Positions 41,564-41,892 of a DNA stretch of 41,892 nt are shown in pieces (the first letter of the stretch is position 1; the number at the start of each line of letters is the position of its first letter). The notes beneath the pieces are model-generated. The model did not search any database, was not told the origin of the DNA, and saw nothing but the letters and a program-made list of their open reading frames with translations. Location of the stretch: positions 1-41,892 of the forward strand of contig JAFRPL010000034.1 in assembly GCA_017429165.1 (NCBI GenBank). Reading direction: 5' to 3'. The translations under genes were made by a program, and so were the position numbers. The stretch comes from Clostridia bacterium (GTDB lineage Bacteria > Bacillota > Clostridia > Oscillospirales > CAG-382).

Positions 41564-41892
41564 TCAAAGTTTTACTGTTTTCAAAAATGCAGCGCACTCG
41601 CGTGTGTTTTTCAAACGGTCTTTGACTCTATGTTTATCCAAGATTCCCTGAATCCTGCTCACAATATTTGGATTACTCAAGCGAAGTGCTCTTTCAAGCG
41701 CCGTTGCAGCTTTATCTGTTATCCCTTTGTATGAATTAATCACGATCTCCACGACAGCTATACGAAATTCATTGTTGATGAAGGCTTTCTCAAAATCGTC
41801 TGTCTTCAAGAACAACGCATAATACTTTTCAAGTTGTTCGGAGTATTTGAAGCCATCTACATGTAAGAGCATCCACATCAGATTCCCGGCTA
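41564..41892 (-). CDS. Helical protein of unknown function, partial at window edge
   Basis: The frame is open to the last base of the window, so the start is probably outside; the first Met (41878) has no ribosome site in view. The visible 108 residues are almost all helical: FKYSEQLEKYYALFLKTDDF, EFRIAVVEIVINSYKG and AATALERALRLSNPNIVSRIQ. This is like an alpha-helical repeat or the C-terminal part of a larger helical protein. No motif was recognised. It is followed on the - strand by the nested stem-loop. Confidence 0.55.
   Translation of the reverse strand, partial: AGNLMWMLLHVDGFKYSEQLEKYYALFLKTDDFEKAFINNEFRIAVVEIVINSYKGITDKAATALERALRLSNPNIVSRIQGILDKHRVKDRLKNTRECAAFLKTVKL

Noticed and set aside
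1..41892. CRISPR arrays, tRNA or rRNA genes, insertion sequence with transposase
   Set aside because: No regularly spaced repeats, cloverleaf-like sequence with a TTC-loop motif, rRNA motifs or DDE/serine/tyrosine recombinase genes were recognised. TnpV alone does not make an element.

Overview
The window looks like a chromosomal segment of an uncultured member of the Clostridia (Bacillota), probably an intestinal anaerobe. Pointers are strong AGGAGG-type ribosome sites, sigma-A-type promoters, a ferredoxin-dependent 2-oxoacid oxidoreductase, the YfmF/YfmH pair, MltG next to a U32 peptidase (as in the yrrL-yrrN/O region of Bacillus), a TnpV/DUF6809 pair, a clostripain-type peptidase and an InlB-type repeat protein. 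I cannot place it below class. No rRNA, tRNA or CRISPR array was recognised.

Region 1-6.0 kb is accessory in character. It holds the 3' part of a C11 (clostripain-like) peptidase gene on the + strand. Converging on it are a very large lipoprotein with Ig-like modules, a coiled coil and a three-lobed beta-prism (MABP-like) domain, and a small membrane-anchored protein. A two-gene TnpV/DUF6809 unit follows, then about 380 bp without a gene that carries short repeats and two hairpins. Region 6.0-9.5 kb is one secreted, membrane-anchored metallophosphoesterase gene on the - strand.

Region 9.7-24.7 kb is a tightly packed + strand array of 16 genes, most overlapping or abutting, with one good promoter at its head and a hairpin at its end. 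The order is DJ-1 family protein, CPBP protease, mltG, U32 peptidase, P-loop ATPase, four 2-oxoacid:ferredoxin oxidoreductase subunits, ispD, ispF, nagA, nagB, yfmF, yfmH, lgt and folD. It joins envelope growth (MltG, Lgt, amino-sugar recycling), isoprenoid precursors, RNA and translation-factor modification (U32, YfmF/H) and one-carbon metabolism. An acyl-CoA synthetase gene converges on folD. A divergently placed diacylglycerol-kinase-like gene follows.

Region 27.7-34.9 kb is mostly - strand. It holds an ECF sigma factor with a large membrane-anchored beta-propeller-like partner under a consensus sigma-A promoter, a pyridoxamine kinase, an orphan seven-helix membrane protein with a palindrome inside its promoter, and an MgtC/SapB protein behind a CPA2-type cation/proton antiporter.

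Region 35.0-41.9 kb (all - strand) is rich in acetyltransferases: a double-GNAT protein, an alpha/beta-hydrolase-GNAT fusion and a second double-GNAT protein. With these are a TfoX-like protein, two small orphans, a ferredoxin-type aldo/keto reductase, a VOC protein, a glycine-zipper membrane protein and a partial helical protein at the window edge. I see no clear defence or secondary-metabolite system. The most unusual items are the beta-prism/coiled-coil lipoprotein, the sigma/beta-propeller pair, the acetyltransferase fusions, and the repeat and hairpin region at 5.7-5.95 kb.
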